From the NCBI RefSeq assembly GCF_003854275.1, contig NZ_QTQP01000048.1:1-54337 (forward strand): a stretch of DNA of 54,337 nt. Direction: 5' to 3'. Position 1 is the first letter of the stretch; the number at the start of each line of letters is the position of its first letter. Source of the stretch: Burkholderia sp. Bp8963. GTDB lineage: Bacteria; Pseudomonadota; Gammaproteobacteria; Burkholderiales; Burkholderiaceae. Of the stretch, positions 1-8,892 are shown piece by piece. The translations under genes and the position numbers were made by a program. The notes under the pieces were generated by a model. The model was given only the letters and a program-made list of their open reading frames with translations. It was not told the DNA's origin and did not search any database.

Positions 1-69
1 CCGTTCGACTTGCATGTGTAAGGCATGCCGCCAGCGTTCAATCTGAGCCAGGATCAAACTCTTCAGTTC
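1..69 (-). rRNA. rrs: 16S ribosomal RNA, 5' end only
   Basis: Reading the minus strand from about 69 downward gives the universal 16S start, including AGAGTTTGATCCTGGCTCAG, followed by the betaproteobacterial continuation ATTGAACGCTGGCGGCATGC and the CACATGCAAGTCGAACGG helix. Only the first ~69 bases are inside the window; the gene continues off the left edge. The mature 5' end is placed by analogy with E. coli. Confidence 0.97.
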
Positions 70-300
70 AAACCTGTTACTGTTTTCGGTTTCGTTAGAA
101 ACCGGTCGCTCACTCAAAGCTGACAGGTCATATGAATTGCTTCATAAACCTGACTTACTTTAGTGTGAGACTCTTGATACTTTTGCTATCCCGATCCGAG
201 GATCGGGCTCGCTATCATCAAGCGCCCACACTTATCGGCTGTTAATTTTTAAAGAGCGTTTGCAGCTTTTTTTGCTGCCCTGTCATCAACAGGGAGGCGA
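70..300 (-). other. rrn operon leader with boxA and a processing-type hairpin
   Basis: Transcribed leader of the rRNA operon, read on the minus strand. It carries a boxA-like antitermination element (GCTCTTTAAAAATT, about 246-258). A perfect 8-bp hairpin follows (arms 190-197 and 200-207, two-base loop). The boxA assignment rests on similarity to the bacterial rrn consensus. The hairpin's role (processing or antitermination) is inferred. Confidence 0.7.
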
Positions 301-352
301 ATTATGGCGGCCGCCCATGATGCCGTCAAGCGTTTCTGTAAAATTTTTTTGA
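301..352 (-). promoter_or_regulatory. rrn P1-type promoter with UP element
   Basis: On the minus strand there is a -35 box TTGACG (324-329), an exact 17-base spacer and a -10 box CATAAT (301-306). A run of A and T upstream (about 339-352) resembles an UP element. The position just before the rRNA leader and the near-consensus boxes make this the likely ribosomal promoter. Confidence 0.8.
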
Positions 353-506
353 CCCACTGGATGGCGTCCGCAAAGATAGCCGTCGCAGGCGGCAGCGATA
401 ATACTGTGGCAAGCCGAGCGCCACCTTAAACGCAATCAGACAATGCCACGCCCCGGAGCGACCGCGACGAGCCTTTGCGCTGCGCCGAGCCAACGCATGA
501 CACGTG

Positions 507-1625
507 TCATTTCCCCGGGTACTCGAGCTGAAGTGCGACAAAATCGGCTGTCTTGATTCCATACCGATTCGCCACATCATCCAGCGCAATATCCACGGCA
601 TTCGCTGCCACATCTGCGCGTGGCGTCACGACATATCGAGCCGCACCCGCCTGTGCAGTGGGCACCAGGAGCAAACCGCGCCGCGAGCGGACTGTCCTGG
701 ATGCGCCCGTTGCAACTGCGTCGGATCGGTAGGTCCTCGACCAAACGTCCGCCACAAGTGCGACGGCAATTTCGTCGAAGCCATCCTGGACGGCTATTTC
801 GACTGTCTCGCGTCTCCAGAACGCCAGGAAGTTCGCCGCGGCGACCGTAATGCGCGCCGCTGTCAGCCTGAAGGGTTCCCTGTCGTGTTCGGCACTCCAA
901 CGGCTCACCCGCAGACGACGCGCCGTCGCATCAGCGACGGTCCGGCCCGCAATCGCTTCGACAAGGGCGAGCGACGCAGGAATCGAAGCCGTGACGCCGC
1001 TCGTCGTCACGACGCCGCGGTCCTGAACATAGCGGCGGTTCTGCACCCATGTCGTGCCGGGGTACTGCTTTGCCAGCCGCCCCAGTGAATACCAGTGGGA
1101 CGTCGCCCTCCGATCCTGCAGAAGGCCGGCGTTCGCCAGAATCCACGCGCCATCACAGATCGAAACGACGAGCGCCCCCTTGTCGACCTGTGCGCGCACC
1201 CACGCCAGCAACAACGGGTTATCCGACTGGTGCATGGCCGGCACGACCACAATGTCCGCCCCATCAGGGGTCGACGCATCGAATTGCGCGATGGTCATAT
1301 CCGGTAGCACCTGCAGCGCGGGCATCAGGTTGATCGTGCCCGGTTCGGTCGATACCGCCAGTACATCTGCGGCGCGCGACTCCTTGAACACCCCGTACGG
1401 AATGACAAAATCGGTGGTCTCGGTCCCGGCATTGTCGGCCAGCACGACGATCAGCGGGCGCGCCCGTCCGGCTTTGGGCGGCGGCACCATGAGCCGCGAG
1501 TCACGGGTACTTTCAGGATTGACCGCGACGGGGTCGGTCGGCGGGGCCGACCATGCCGCCCGCGACACCAGCGCAAATAACACCAACGCCAGCATTGCCG
1601 TCACGGTCACGAAGGAATGGCGCAT
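507..1625 (-). CDS. exported DJ-1/PfpI-family protein
   Basis: A 372-residue protein with an N-terminal signal peptide (MRHSFVTVTAMLALVLFALV, then a cleavage-type Ala-rich end). It contains a DJ-1/PfpI (class I glutamine amidotransferase-like) domain. The nucleophile-elbow Cys is present in SICDGAWILANAGLL and is followed by RRATSHW, the signature also seen in GlxA/AraC regulators. There is no helix-turn-helix; the C-terminal ~120 residues are an extra domain I cannot name. I chose the start at 1625 because GGAGAAAGAGC precedes it and the signal peptide begins there; an upstream in-frame start at 1703 would spoil the leader. It is divergent from a regulator with the same ligand-type domain (gap ~86 bases). 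The product probably acts in the periplasm; its reaction is unknown. Confidence 0.8.
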   Translation of the reverse strand: MRHSFVTVTAMLALVLFALVSRAAWSAPPTDPVAVNPESTRDSRLMVPPPKAGRARPLIVVLADNAGTETTDFVIPYGVFKESRAADVLAVSTEPGTINLMPALQVLPDMTIAQFDASTPDGADIVVVPAMHQSDNPLLLAWVRAQVDKGALVVSICDGAWILANAGLLQDRRATSHWYSLGRLAKQYPGTTWVQNRRYVQDRGVVTTSGVTASIPASLALVEAIAGRTVADATARRLRVSRWSAEHDREPFRLTAARITVAAANFLAFWRRETVEIAVQDGFDEIAVALVADVWSRTYRSDAVATGASRTVRSRRGLLLVPTAQAGAARYVVTPRADVAANAVDIALDDVANRYGIKTADFVALQLEYPGK

Positions 1626-1711
1626 GAGCGAGCTCTTTCTCCAGTTGTCTGCGGCCAAAATTACACGCATCATGCGATGTCTGAAAGGACAATACAGTCG
1701 CACTTTTTGCC

Positions 1712-2698
1712 ATGCCTCAATCGAACAGCGGGACGCGCGAAATTGCAGTCATTGGTTTCGACGGCGTTCAGTCGCTCGACGTCGTCGGACCGATGGAGGT
1801 GTTCGCTGTTGCGAATCACCACAGCGGGCGTGCCGTCATGCCGTACAGCGTGACGCTGGCCTCGCATACGCGAGGCGAAATCGCGACCCACGCGGGGTTG
1901 CGGCTCGCCGGGGCGGTTGCACTTGAAGACCTGCCCGACGACATCGACACGATCGTCATCGCAGGTGGCAGCGAGGCGGCGCTGCGCCAGGCCGCCACGG
2001 AGGAAGGCGTTTTGCCCTGGTTGAGAGCGCGCGCGACACGCACGCGACGAATCGCCAGCGTTTGCACCGGCGCTTTCGTGCTGGCTGCGGGAGGATTTCT
2101 CGATGGCCGTCGAGCGACGACACACTGGAACGCCTGTTCGTTGTTGCAGGCCCTCAGGCCAGCCATTCAGGTCGAGCCTGATGCGATCTTCGTTGCAGAG
2201 CCTCCCTTTTACACGTCCGCAGGCGTCACCGCGGGGATCGACTTGTGCCTTTCGTTCGTCGAGGCGGATTGTGGCTCGGCCGTCGCCCTGGCGGTCGCGC
2301 GCGAGCTCGTTCTCTTCATGCGACGGCCAGGCGGTCAATCGCAATTCAGTGCCGGGCTCAAGATCCAGGCGAACGCGACGCCGCGGTTGCGTGCACTCAT
2401 TACCAGCATCATCGACGATCCGACGGGCGACCTCAGCGGCCCCGCGCTTGCCGAACGCGCGGGCATGAGCGAGAGGACGCTATCGCGCGTGTTTCGCAAG
2501 GAGGCAGGTTGCACGCCGGGACACTTTGTCGAAGCCGCCCGTGTCGATCGCGCCAAGGCGCTGCTTGAAACATCCGATTGGCCGCTTGCGCGAATCGCCG
2601 AGCGTGCCGGCTTCGGCAGTCTCGATTCCCTGCACCGGGCTTTTCTCAAGCACGTCGGCGCCACGCCTGGCTTCTACCGGGAACGATTCGGATCGTGA
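1712..2698 (+). CDS. GlxA-family AraC-type transcriptional regulator
   Basis: A 328-residue regulator. Residues ~10-190 are a DJ-1/PfpI domain (SVCTGAFVLAAGGFLDGRRA, then TTHW). Residues ~220-325 are an AraC helix-turn-helix pair (ALAERAGMSERTLSRVFRKE and the second helix pair near IAERAGFGSLDSLHRAF). The family usually senses small amine or amidated ligands and activates catabolic genes. It is divergent from the exported DJ-1/PfpI protein and the two promoters must share the short gap, so local control of that gene is likely. The substrate is not deducible here. Confidence 0.88.
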   Translation: MPQSNSGTREIAVIGFDGVQSLDVVGPMEVFAVANHHSGRAVMPYSVTLASHTRGEIATHAGLRLAGAVALEDLPDDIDTIVIAGGSEAALRQAATEEGVLPWLRARATRTRRIASVCTGAFVLAAGGFLDGRRATTHWNACSLLQALRPAIQVEPDAIFVAEPPFYTSAGVTAGIDLCLSFVEADCGSAVALAVARELVLFMRRPGGQSQFSAGLKIQANATPRLRALITSIIDDPTGDLSGPALAERAGMSERTLSRVFRKEAGCTPGHFVEAARVDRAKALLETSDWPLARIAERAGFGSLDSLHRAFLKHVGATPGFYRERFGS

Positions 2699-2806
2699 CG
2701 CGCGGTCAGCACATCCTGGCGTTGTCGAGGTATTGTCCGGGGCCGCGGCGAGACGAGCGCCGACACTGATATATGATCGCGTTTTCTGTGTATTGGAAAT
2801 GCCGCC

Positions 2807-3274
2807 ATGCAAGTGCTGGTTGATGCTGACGCCTGTCCCGTTGTCATCAAGGACATGTTGTTTCGGGCCGCGCGTCGCGCCGAAGTACACGTGACCCTGG
2901 TCGCGAACCAGTATTTGCGCACGCCGCCGTCTCCCTTTATCAAGGCGCTCCAGGTACCGGCCGGTTTCGATTCCGCCGATGCGCGCATCGTCGAGCTGGT
3001 CACCGCCGGCGATCTCGTGATTACCGCTGACATACCACTTGCCGCCGCGGTCCTCGACAAGGGTGCTCATGCGCTTGACCCGCGCGGAAGCTGGTTTAGC
3101 CGTGAGAATATCGAGGAACGCCTCGCGATGCGCGCAATGCTCGACCAACTTCGCAGTACGGGCATCGATACGGGAGGGCCGGCGCCCTATAGTGCGCGGG
3201 ACAGCAAGGCATTCGCGGCGCAACTCGATCGGTTCCTCGCACGTCACGGCACGCGGCCCGCGGGAACTGTTTGA
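2807..3274 (+). CDS. YaiI/YqxD family protein (UPF0178, DUF188)
   Basis: A 155-residue protein opening with MQVLVDADACPVVIKDMLF, the family signature, followed by conserved blocks DLVITADIPLAAAVLDKGA and DPRGSWFSRENIEERLAMR. It is full-length for UPF0178. The family has a PIN-like fold with clustered aspartates, suggesting nuclease ancestry, but no activity is established. It stands alone, about 100 bases after the AraC regulator on the same strand and convergent with the following gene. Confidence 0.9.
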   Translation: MQVLVDADACPVVIKDMLFRAARRAEVHVTLVANQYLRTPPSPFIKALQVPAGFDSADARIVELVTAGDLVITADIPLAAAVLDKGAHALDPRGSWFSRENIEERLAMRAMLDQLRSTGIDTGGPAPYSARDSKAFAAQLDRFLARHGTRPAGTV

Positions 3275-3298
3275 ACGGTCCGCGATGCCGGCGGGCCA

Positions 3299-4030
3299 TC
3301 AGTCGCCCGACCGGTCCGGGCCTGCCTCGGAGCGGACGTCGAATGCCTGGGCGAGCAGCAGCAACGCATCCGCCAGCGACAGCACCGTCGTGCGCGAATC
3401 GAATGCGGTGGAGAACAGATGTTCATGTACCACCAGATCCGGGTCGTAACAGCAATCCTTGACGATGTACAGGCGGAAGTCCGCGTCGCTCGCATACGCG
3501 ACCGACGACAACACGACACCGGTCGACGCAATGCCGACCATGATCAGCGAATCGACGCCTTGCGCGGAAAGCCGTGCTTCCAGATCGGTCCCGAAGAACA
3601 CGCTGGCACGGTGCGCGACGATGAGCGGTTCATTGGCCTGCTGGCCCAACTCCGGCGAGGTCTGGTCGTCGACGAAGAGACCAAGTCGCTTGATTCCCTG
3701 CCCGTTCTTGTTCAACGGGCTGACCTCCGGATAGCCGGGACTGAACCGGAGGTTGGCGAAATAGACGCCGATGCCTTTGGCCCGCGCTGCGTCGCATAGC
3801 TTGCGCGTATTGGCGAGCAAGGCCGGTGCGACCGATGGGAAGAGCCCGAGAATGTCGGTCTGGTAATGCATGACGACGAGCGCGGTTTTCGCCGGCACGA
3901 TTGCCGGACCCTGTGGATCCACACGCTGCCCGGACGCGCTGCCGGTTCCGTCGTTCCCGCCGCCCGCGCAATTCACGCTGGTTGTCATTGCGTCACCCGA
4001 TACGTTTTCCGGAGCCGTGACGGATGCCAC
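3299..4030 (-). CDS. isochorismatase-fold protein with the catalytic triad replaced
   Basis: A 243-residue protein of the isochorismatase/cysteine-hydrolase superfamily, recognisable from AKTALVVMHYQTDILGLF, the FFGTDLEARL block and the GIASTGVVLSSVAYASDADF block. By alignment with the family pattern, the catalytic Asp is His55, the Lys is Ala139 and the nucleophilic Cys is Val172, so ordinary cysteine-hydrolase chemistry looks impossible. The first ~45 residues are a low-complexity extension. I use the GTG start at 4030; an ATG at 3988 is the alternative. The role could be binding, regulation or an altered activity. It is convergent with the YaiI-family gene. Confidence 0.75.
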   Translation of the reverse strand: MASVTAPENVSGDAMTTSVNCAGGGNDGTGSASGQRVDPQGPAIVPAKTALVVMHYQTDILGLFPSVAPALLANTRKLCDAARAKGIGVYFANLRFSPGYPEVSPLNKNGQGIKRLGLFVDDQTSPELGQQANEPLIVAHRASVFFGTDLEARLSAQGVDSLIMVGIASTGVVLSSVAYASDADFRLYIVKDCCYDPDLVVHEHLFSTAFDSRTTVLSLADALLLLAQAFDVRSEAGPDRSGD

Positions 4031-4276
4031 CCGATAGCCGCAGGCAACGCGATTGCTTCCATTTACGCTTCTCCTTGACGTCGATACGCGGTTTATTCAC
4101 GACCCGAGAACATGGAACGCAGCGAAGCATCATGATCCCAACACGACACTTCGCCGCCGTGGAATAGTACTTCATGCCCCGCACGACCTGAATGCTGGCC
4201 GCCCCATCAGTTCGACCAGCTCCGGCGGACATGTTCGTTCCTCATGGCGCCGCTCATTCGCGGCAAAGGAGAAGCC

Positions 4277-4705
4277 ATGGAAAATATCCCGAGAAGCACA
4301 GCCTTGTTCATCGCAGGCTTTGGCCCGATCGTGGTCGAAGCGCAGGCAAGCCGCGAGCTCTACAGTCGGGCCTTCGGTATCCCCTTCACCGAAGAGAAAG
4401 GCGGCTACCTCCATACGGAGAGCCTGAAAGGCGCAGGCACTTTCGCACTGTGGCCGCTGTCGCAGGCCGCTCAGTCGTGCTTCGGCACGGATTCGTGGCC
4501 GCGTGACCTACCCATCCCGCAAGCCTGGATCGAGTTCGATGTCGAAAACGTCGAAGCAGCTACGGCAGAACTTGAATCACGAGGGTATCGGATGCTGGTC
4601 AGGAACCGGAAAGAGCCGTGGGGCCAGACCGTCAGTCGCTTCATCGGACCGGAAGGATTGCTCGTAGGAGTCACGTTTACGCCATCGATGCGGGATCAGA
4701 ATTGA
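4277..4705 (+). CDS. VOC/glyoxalase-superfamily protein
   Basis: A 142-residue single-repeat vicinal oxygen chelate protein. It has the typical opening (ELYSRAFGIPFTEEKGGYLH), a central strand block (IPQAWIEFDVENVEAATAEL) and an ending SRFIGPEGLLVGVTFTP. Members include glyoxalases, dioxygenases and antibiotic-binding proteins; nothing here decides the substrate. Start at 4277 follows AAAGGAG at ideal spacing; the longer frame from 4244 lacks one. It precedes acnB on the same strand but is separated by a promoter region. Confidence 0.82.
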   Translation: MENIPRSTALFIAGFGPIVVEAQASRELYSRAFGIPFTEEKGGYLHTESLKGAGTFALWPLSQAAQSCFGTDSWPRDLPIPQAWIEFDVENVEAATAELESRGYRMLVRNRKEPWGQTVSRFIGPEGLLVGVTFTPSMRDQN

Positions 4706-4774
4706 TCGCGGCCACCGCGGCTGTCTTGCTCGCGATGGACCCTTCCAGCGATGACTCCCAATGCGTTTCTTCAC

Positions 4775-4786
4775 TCTTATATAAGA
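4775..4786. promoter_or_regulatory. perfect 12-bp palindrome upstream of acnB
   Basis: TCTTATATAAGA is its own reverse complement, followed at once by a partly repeated CATAAGACAT (4787-4796). It lies about 120 bases before the acnB start in an otherwise GC-rich sequence. It looks like an operator, plausibly for a GntR-type regulator of TCA-cycle genes, but the regulator is inferred, not seen. Confidence 0.55.
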
Positions 4787-4906
4787 CATAAGACATTTGA
4801 CGTAGCAGAGCATTGCGACTAGAATCGCGATCAAAGCAGTGCCTGGAACAGCCTCGGAGTGCCCGAAAGGCCTTCCCCCTGAAACGCCAATCTCAGCAGG
4901 TCCCCC

Positions 4907-7492
4907 ATGCTTGAAAACTTTCGTGCTCACGTGGCCGCCCGCGCCGCGCTCGGTATTCCCCCCCTGCCGCTGACGGCCCAGCAGACCGCCGAACTGGTGG
5001 AATTGCTGACGAATCCGCCCGCCGGCGAAGAGCAGACGCTGCTCGACCTGATCACCCACCGCGTGCCCGCCGGCGTGGACGAAGCCGCCCGCGTGAAGGC
5101 CGGCTTCCTGGCTGCCGTGGCCAAGGGCGAGACGGCCTGCCCGCTGATCTCGCGTGAGCGCGCGACCGAACTGCTCGGCACGATGCTGGGCGGCTACAAC
5201 ATCCAGCCGCTGATCGAGCTGCTGTCCGACGACGCTGTGGCCGCCGTGGCCGCCGACGCGCTGAAGAAAACCCTGCTGATGTTCGACCAGTTCCACGACG
5301 TCAAGGAACTGGCCGACAAGGGCAACGCGCACGCCAAGGCCGTGCTGCAAAGCTGGGCCGATGCCGAATGGTTCACCAGCCGTCCGGAAGTGCCGCAAAG
5401 CCTGACCATCACCGTCTTCAAGGTGACGGGCGAAACCAACACCGACGACCTGTCGCCGGCGCCGGACGCCACCACCCGCCCGGACATCCCGATGCACGCG
5501 CTGGCGATGCTGAAGAACGCGCGCCCCGGCATCACCCCGGAAGAGGACGGCAAGCGTGGCCCGGTCAAGTTCATCGAGTCGCTGAAGGAAAAGGGCCACC
5601 TGGTCGCGTACGTGGGCGACGTGGTCGGCACCGGCTCCTCGCGCAAGTCGGCCACCAACTCGGTGCTGTGGTTCACGGGTGAAGACATCCCGTTCGTGCC
5701 GAACAAGCGCTTCGGCGGCGTGTGCCTGGGCGGCAAGATCGCCCCGATCTTCTACAACACGATGGAAGACGCCGGCGCGCTGCCGATCGAGCTCGACGTG
5801 TCGCAGATGGAAATGGGCGACGTGGTCGAACTGCGCCCGTACGAAGGCAAGGCGCTGAAGAACGGCGCAGTGATCGCCGAATTCCAGGTCAAGTCCGACG
5901 TGCTGTTCGACGAAGTACGCGCCGGCGGCCGCATTCCGCTGATCATCGGCCGCGGCCTGACCGCCAAGGCGCGTGAAGCGCTGGGCCTGGCCCCGTCGAC
6001 GCTGTTCCGCCTGCCGCATCAGCCGGCCGACAGCGGCAAGGGCTTCTCGCTGGCGCAGAAGATGGTCGGCCGCGCGTGCGGTCTGCCGGCAGGCCAGGGT
6101 ATCCGTCCGGGCACGTACTGCGAACCGAAGATGACCTCGGTGGGCTCGCAGGACACCACGGGCCCGATGACCCGCGACGAACTGAAGGACCTCGCGTGCC
6201 TGGGCTTCTCGGCCGACCTCGTGATGCAGTCGTTCTGCCACACGGCCGCTTATCCGAAGCCGGTGGACGTGAAGACGCATCAGACCCTGCCGAACTTCAT
6301 CAGCACCCGTGGCGGCATCGCGCTGCGCCCGGGCGACGGCGTGATCCACTCGTGGCTGAACCGCATGCTGCTGCCCGACACCGTGGGCACCGGCGGCGAC
6401 TCGCACACGCGCTTCCCGATCGGCATCAGCTTCCCGGCCGGTTCGGGCCTGGTCGCCTTCGCGGCCGCCACCGGCACGATGCCGCTGGACATGCCGGAAT
6501 CGGTGCTGGTCCGCTTCAAGGGCAAGATGCAGCCGGGCGTCACGCTGCGTGACCTCGTCAACGCGATTCCGCTGTACGCGATCAAGCAAGGCATGCTGAC
6601 GGTCGCCAAGCAAGGCAAGAAGAACATCTTCTCGGGCCGCATCCTCGAAATCGAAGGCCTGCCCGACCTGAAGGTCGAGCAAGCGTTCGAACTGTCGGAT
6701 GCGTCGGCCGAGCGTTCGGCAGCCGGTTGCTCGGTCCACCTGAACAAGGAACCGATCATCGAGTACCTGAACAGCAACATCACGCTGCTGAAGTGGATGA
6801 TCGCGCAGGGCTACCAGGATCCGCGCAGCCTGCAGCGCCGCATCCAGGCGATGGAGCAGTGGCTGGCCGACCCGCAACTGCTGTCGCCGGATGCCGACGC
6901 CGAGTACGCGGCCGTCATCGAGATCGACCTGGCCGACATCCACGAGCCGATCGTCGCGTGCCCGAACGACCCGGACGACGTGAAGACGCTGTCGGACGTC
7001 GCAGGCGCTACGATCGACGAAGTGTTCATCGGCTCGTGCATGACCAACATCGGCCACTTCCGTGCCGCGTCGAAGCTGCTGGAAGGCAAGCGCGACATCC
7101 CGGTCAAGCTGTGGGTCGCGCCGCCGACCAAGATGGACCAGAAGCAGCTGACCGAAGAAGGCCACTACGGCGTGTTCGGCACGGCCGGTGCGCGCACCGA
7201 AATGCCGGGCTGCTCGCTGTGCATGGGTAACCAGGCACAGGTGCGCGAAGGCGCGACGGTCATGTCGACGTCGACCCGCAACTTCCCGAACCGCCTGGGC
7301 AAGAACACGAACGTGTATCTCGGCTCGGCGGAACTGGCGGCCATCTGCTCGCGTCTGGGCAAGATCCCGACCAAGGAAGAGTACATGGCCGACATGGGCG
7401 TGCTCAGCGCGAACGGCGACAAGATCTACAAGTACATGAACTTCGACCAGATCGAAGACTTCAAGGAAGTGGCCGACACCGTGCAGATGTAA
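4907..7492 (+). CDS. acnB: bifunctional aconitate hydratase 2 / 2-methylisocitrate dehydratase
   Basis: An 861-residue AcnB, full-length for the family. It interconverts citrate and isocitrate through cis-aconitate in the TCA cycle and can act in the methylcitrate cycle. The three [4Fe-4S] ligands are Cys711 (FIGSCMTNIGHF), Cys769 and Cys772 (GCSLCMGNQAQV). The N-terminal HEAT-like domain (MLENFRAHVAARAALGIPPL), the swivel domain with GTGSSRKSATNSV and the C-terminal catalytic domain occur in the AcnB order. Codon use is very strongly GC3-biased, as for a highly expressed gene. It is monocistronic, with an upstream palindrome and a strong downstream terminator. Confidence 0.98.
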   Translation: MLENFRAHVAARAALGIPPLPLTAQQTAELVELLTNPPAGEEQTLLDLITHRVPAGVDEAARVKAGFLAAVAKGETACPLISRERATELLGTMLGGYNIQPLIELLSDDAVAAVAADALKKTLLMFDQFHDVKELADKGNAHAKAVLQSWADAEWFTSRPEVPQSLTITVFKVTGETNTDDLSPAPDATTRPDIPMHALAMLKNARPGITPEEDGKRGPVKFIESLKEKGHLVAYVGDVVGTGSSRKSATNSVLWFTGEDIPFVPNKRFGGVCLGGKIAPIFYNTMEDAGALPIELDVSQMEMGDVVELRPYEGKALKNGAVIAEFQVKSDVLFDEVRAGGRIPLIIGRGLTAKAREALGLAPSTLFRLPHQPADSGKGFSLAQKMVGRACGLPAGQGIRPGTYCEPKMTSVGSQDTTGPMTRDELKDLACLGFSADLVMQSFCHTAAYPKPVDVKTHQTLPNFISTRGGIALRPGDGVIHSWLNRMLLPDTVGTGGDSHTRFPIGISFPAGSGLVAFAAATGTMPLDMPESVLVRFKGKMQPGVTLRDLVNAIPLYAIKQGMLTVAKQGKKNIFSGRILEIEGLPDLKVEQAFELSDASAERSAAGCSVHLNKEPIIEYLNSNITLLKWMIAQGYQDPRSLQRRIQAMEQWLADPQLLSPDADAEYAAVIEIDLADIHEPIVACPNDPDDVKTLSDVAGATIDEVFIGSCMTNIGHFRAASKLLEGKRDIPVKLWVAPPTKMDQKQLTEEGHYGVFGTAGARTEMPGCSLCMGNQAQVREGATVMSTSTRNFPNRLGKNTNVYLGSAELAAICSRLGKIPTKEEYMADMGVLSANGDKIYKYMNFDQIEDFKEVADTVQM

Positions 7493-7544
7493 ACGGGCTG
7501 TCGGGCTGCGGCGCGTTGTTCGCGTCGTAGCACCGCATGGAATG

Positions 7545-7580
7545 GCGCCGCAGGCTGAATGCCTGCGGCGCTATTTTTTT
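7545..7580 (+). terminator. rho-independent terminator after acnB
   Basis: A perfect 11-bp stem (7545-7555 with 7561-7571, GCGCCGCAGGC and its complement), a five-base loop and a T-rich tail TATTTTTTT (7572-7580), about 53 bases after the acnB stop. Confidence 0.92.
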
Positions 7581-7832
7581 GTACGGCGCCGGAGGGGGCC
7601 GCTTGGCAGCCTTTCGAAACGGAACGTCGCTCAACGGCGCCACGGCTGCTATACAGTTCGAGGATGACGCGAACGACCCGCTGAGTGTGTTCATGCAAAA
7701 GCACATCGCGGCCTGAGGCCTGGTTTCGCGCGGACACATGAGAGCGGCCCCTTTTACCCGATACCTGATAGAGAACGACGCTACAGGGATGCGTCAACGG
7801 CGATCCCAAGCATGGAAATCGCGCGCAGGCAG
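7581..7832. other. intergenic region with no gene seen
   Basis: Lies between the acnB terminator and the end of the convergent LysR gene. Short open frames here have no recognisable motif or ribosome binding site. Confidence 0.5.
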
Positions 7833-8807
7833 TCACCTTCTTTTCCGCGGCCCGGCACGCTTGTCGTCATCTTGTACCGGCACCTTGCCACCGCCTGCCA
7901 CGCGGCTCTTCACATGATCGATGAACGCGCGCAGCTTCGGCATGACCTGCCGGCGGCTTGGATAGTAGAGAAACAAGCCCGGTTTCACCGGCGCGAACGG
8001 CTCCAGTACCTGCACCAGTTTTCCGGTTCCCAACCCAACAGCTGCAACCGGCTCAGGTAGCTGGGCAAGGCCGATGCCTTCGATCGCCGCGCCAAGCAGG
8101 GTGGGAAAATCGCTGGCGATGAAGGGGCCGGATACGGCGATCTCGATCGGCTCGCCGTCGTCGTCGTTGAATGACCATGGCGCGAGCGCGCCGCTGGATC
8201 GACGCCATCGCAAGCACGCGTGTTGGCGCAGATCGTCGATGTGCGCAGGCCGGCTGCGCGCAGCGAAGTAGGCAGGACTCCCGACGACGATGAGACGAAA
8301 CGGGGGTGTCAACGGTACCGCGACCATGTCGGCGGCAACGAACTGGCCGAGTCGGATGCCGGCGTCGAATCCATCCGCCGCAAGATCGATCAGCTTCTCG
8401 TTTGCGGCAATCTCCACCTCGACCTCGGGATTGGCCTTGCAGAAGGAGGCGATCAATGGCTCCAGCAGGATCGGGACGACCGCACGCGGCACCGAGAGGC
8501 GCAACAATCCGGCCGGCCGCTGGCCGAGTCCGCGCGCCACCTCGCTGGCGGCGACAAGCTCCTCGAACGCAGGCTTGGCGCGCGAAAGAAAGCGTTCGCC
8601 GGCTTCGGTCAGGCCAACGCTGCGCGTGGTGCGTATGAAGAGCGCTGCGCCGATGCGCGCTTCGAGTGCACGCACCGCCTGACTGACGGCCGACGGCGTC
8701 ACGCCGAGTTCCGCGGCTGCCCTGCGAAAACTGCGATGCTGCGCAACGCACAGGAACACCTCCACGCCTTCGAGTGCGCCCTGCCTGACTGTGAAGTTCT
8801 GCTTCAT
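7833..8807 (-). CDS. LysR-family transcriptional regulator
   Basis: A 324-residue LysR protein. The winged helix-turn-helix occupies residues ~12-70 (FRRAAAELGVTPSAVSQAVR then ALEARIGAALFIRTTRSVGL). The effector-binding domain covers ~95-300 (GLLRLSVPRAVVPILLEPLI). The last ~20 residues are a basic tail. It is divergent from a SAM-dependent methyltransferase with only ~85 bases between the starts, the usual arrangement in which a LysR regulator controls its neighbour. The effector is unknown. Confidence 0.92.
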   Translation of the reverse strand: MKQNFTVRQGALEGVEVFLCVAQHRSFRRAAAELGVTPSAVSQAVRALEARIGAALFIRTTRSVGLTEAGERFLSRAKPAFEELVAASEVARGLGQRPAGLLRLSVPRAVVPILLEPLIASFCKANPEVEVEIAANEKLIDLAADGFDAGIRLGQFVAADMVAVPLTPPFRLIVVGSPAYFAARSRPAHIDDLRQHACLRWRRSSGALAPWSFNDDDGEPIEIAVSGPFIASDFPTLLGAAIEGIGLAQLPEPVAAVGLGTGKLVQVLEPFAPVKPGLFLYYPSRRQVMPKLRAFIDHVKSRVAGGGKVPVQDDDKRAGPRKRR

Positions 8808-8892
8808 AGCCTGTCAACATTGTGATGAATAGTCGCTCGCGCGAGACGATGGTACACCTGTGACCTGCAAATCACGCGTGGAGGAACTTGCT

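Noticed and set aside
4577..7165. 862-residue open frame on the minus strand opposite acnB
   Set aside because: It is the mirror of a very GC3-biased gene; composition is Arg/His/Leu-rich with no motifs, and acnB explains the region.
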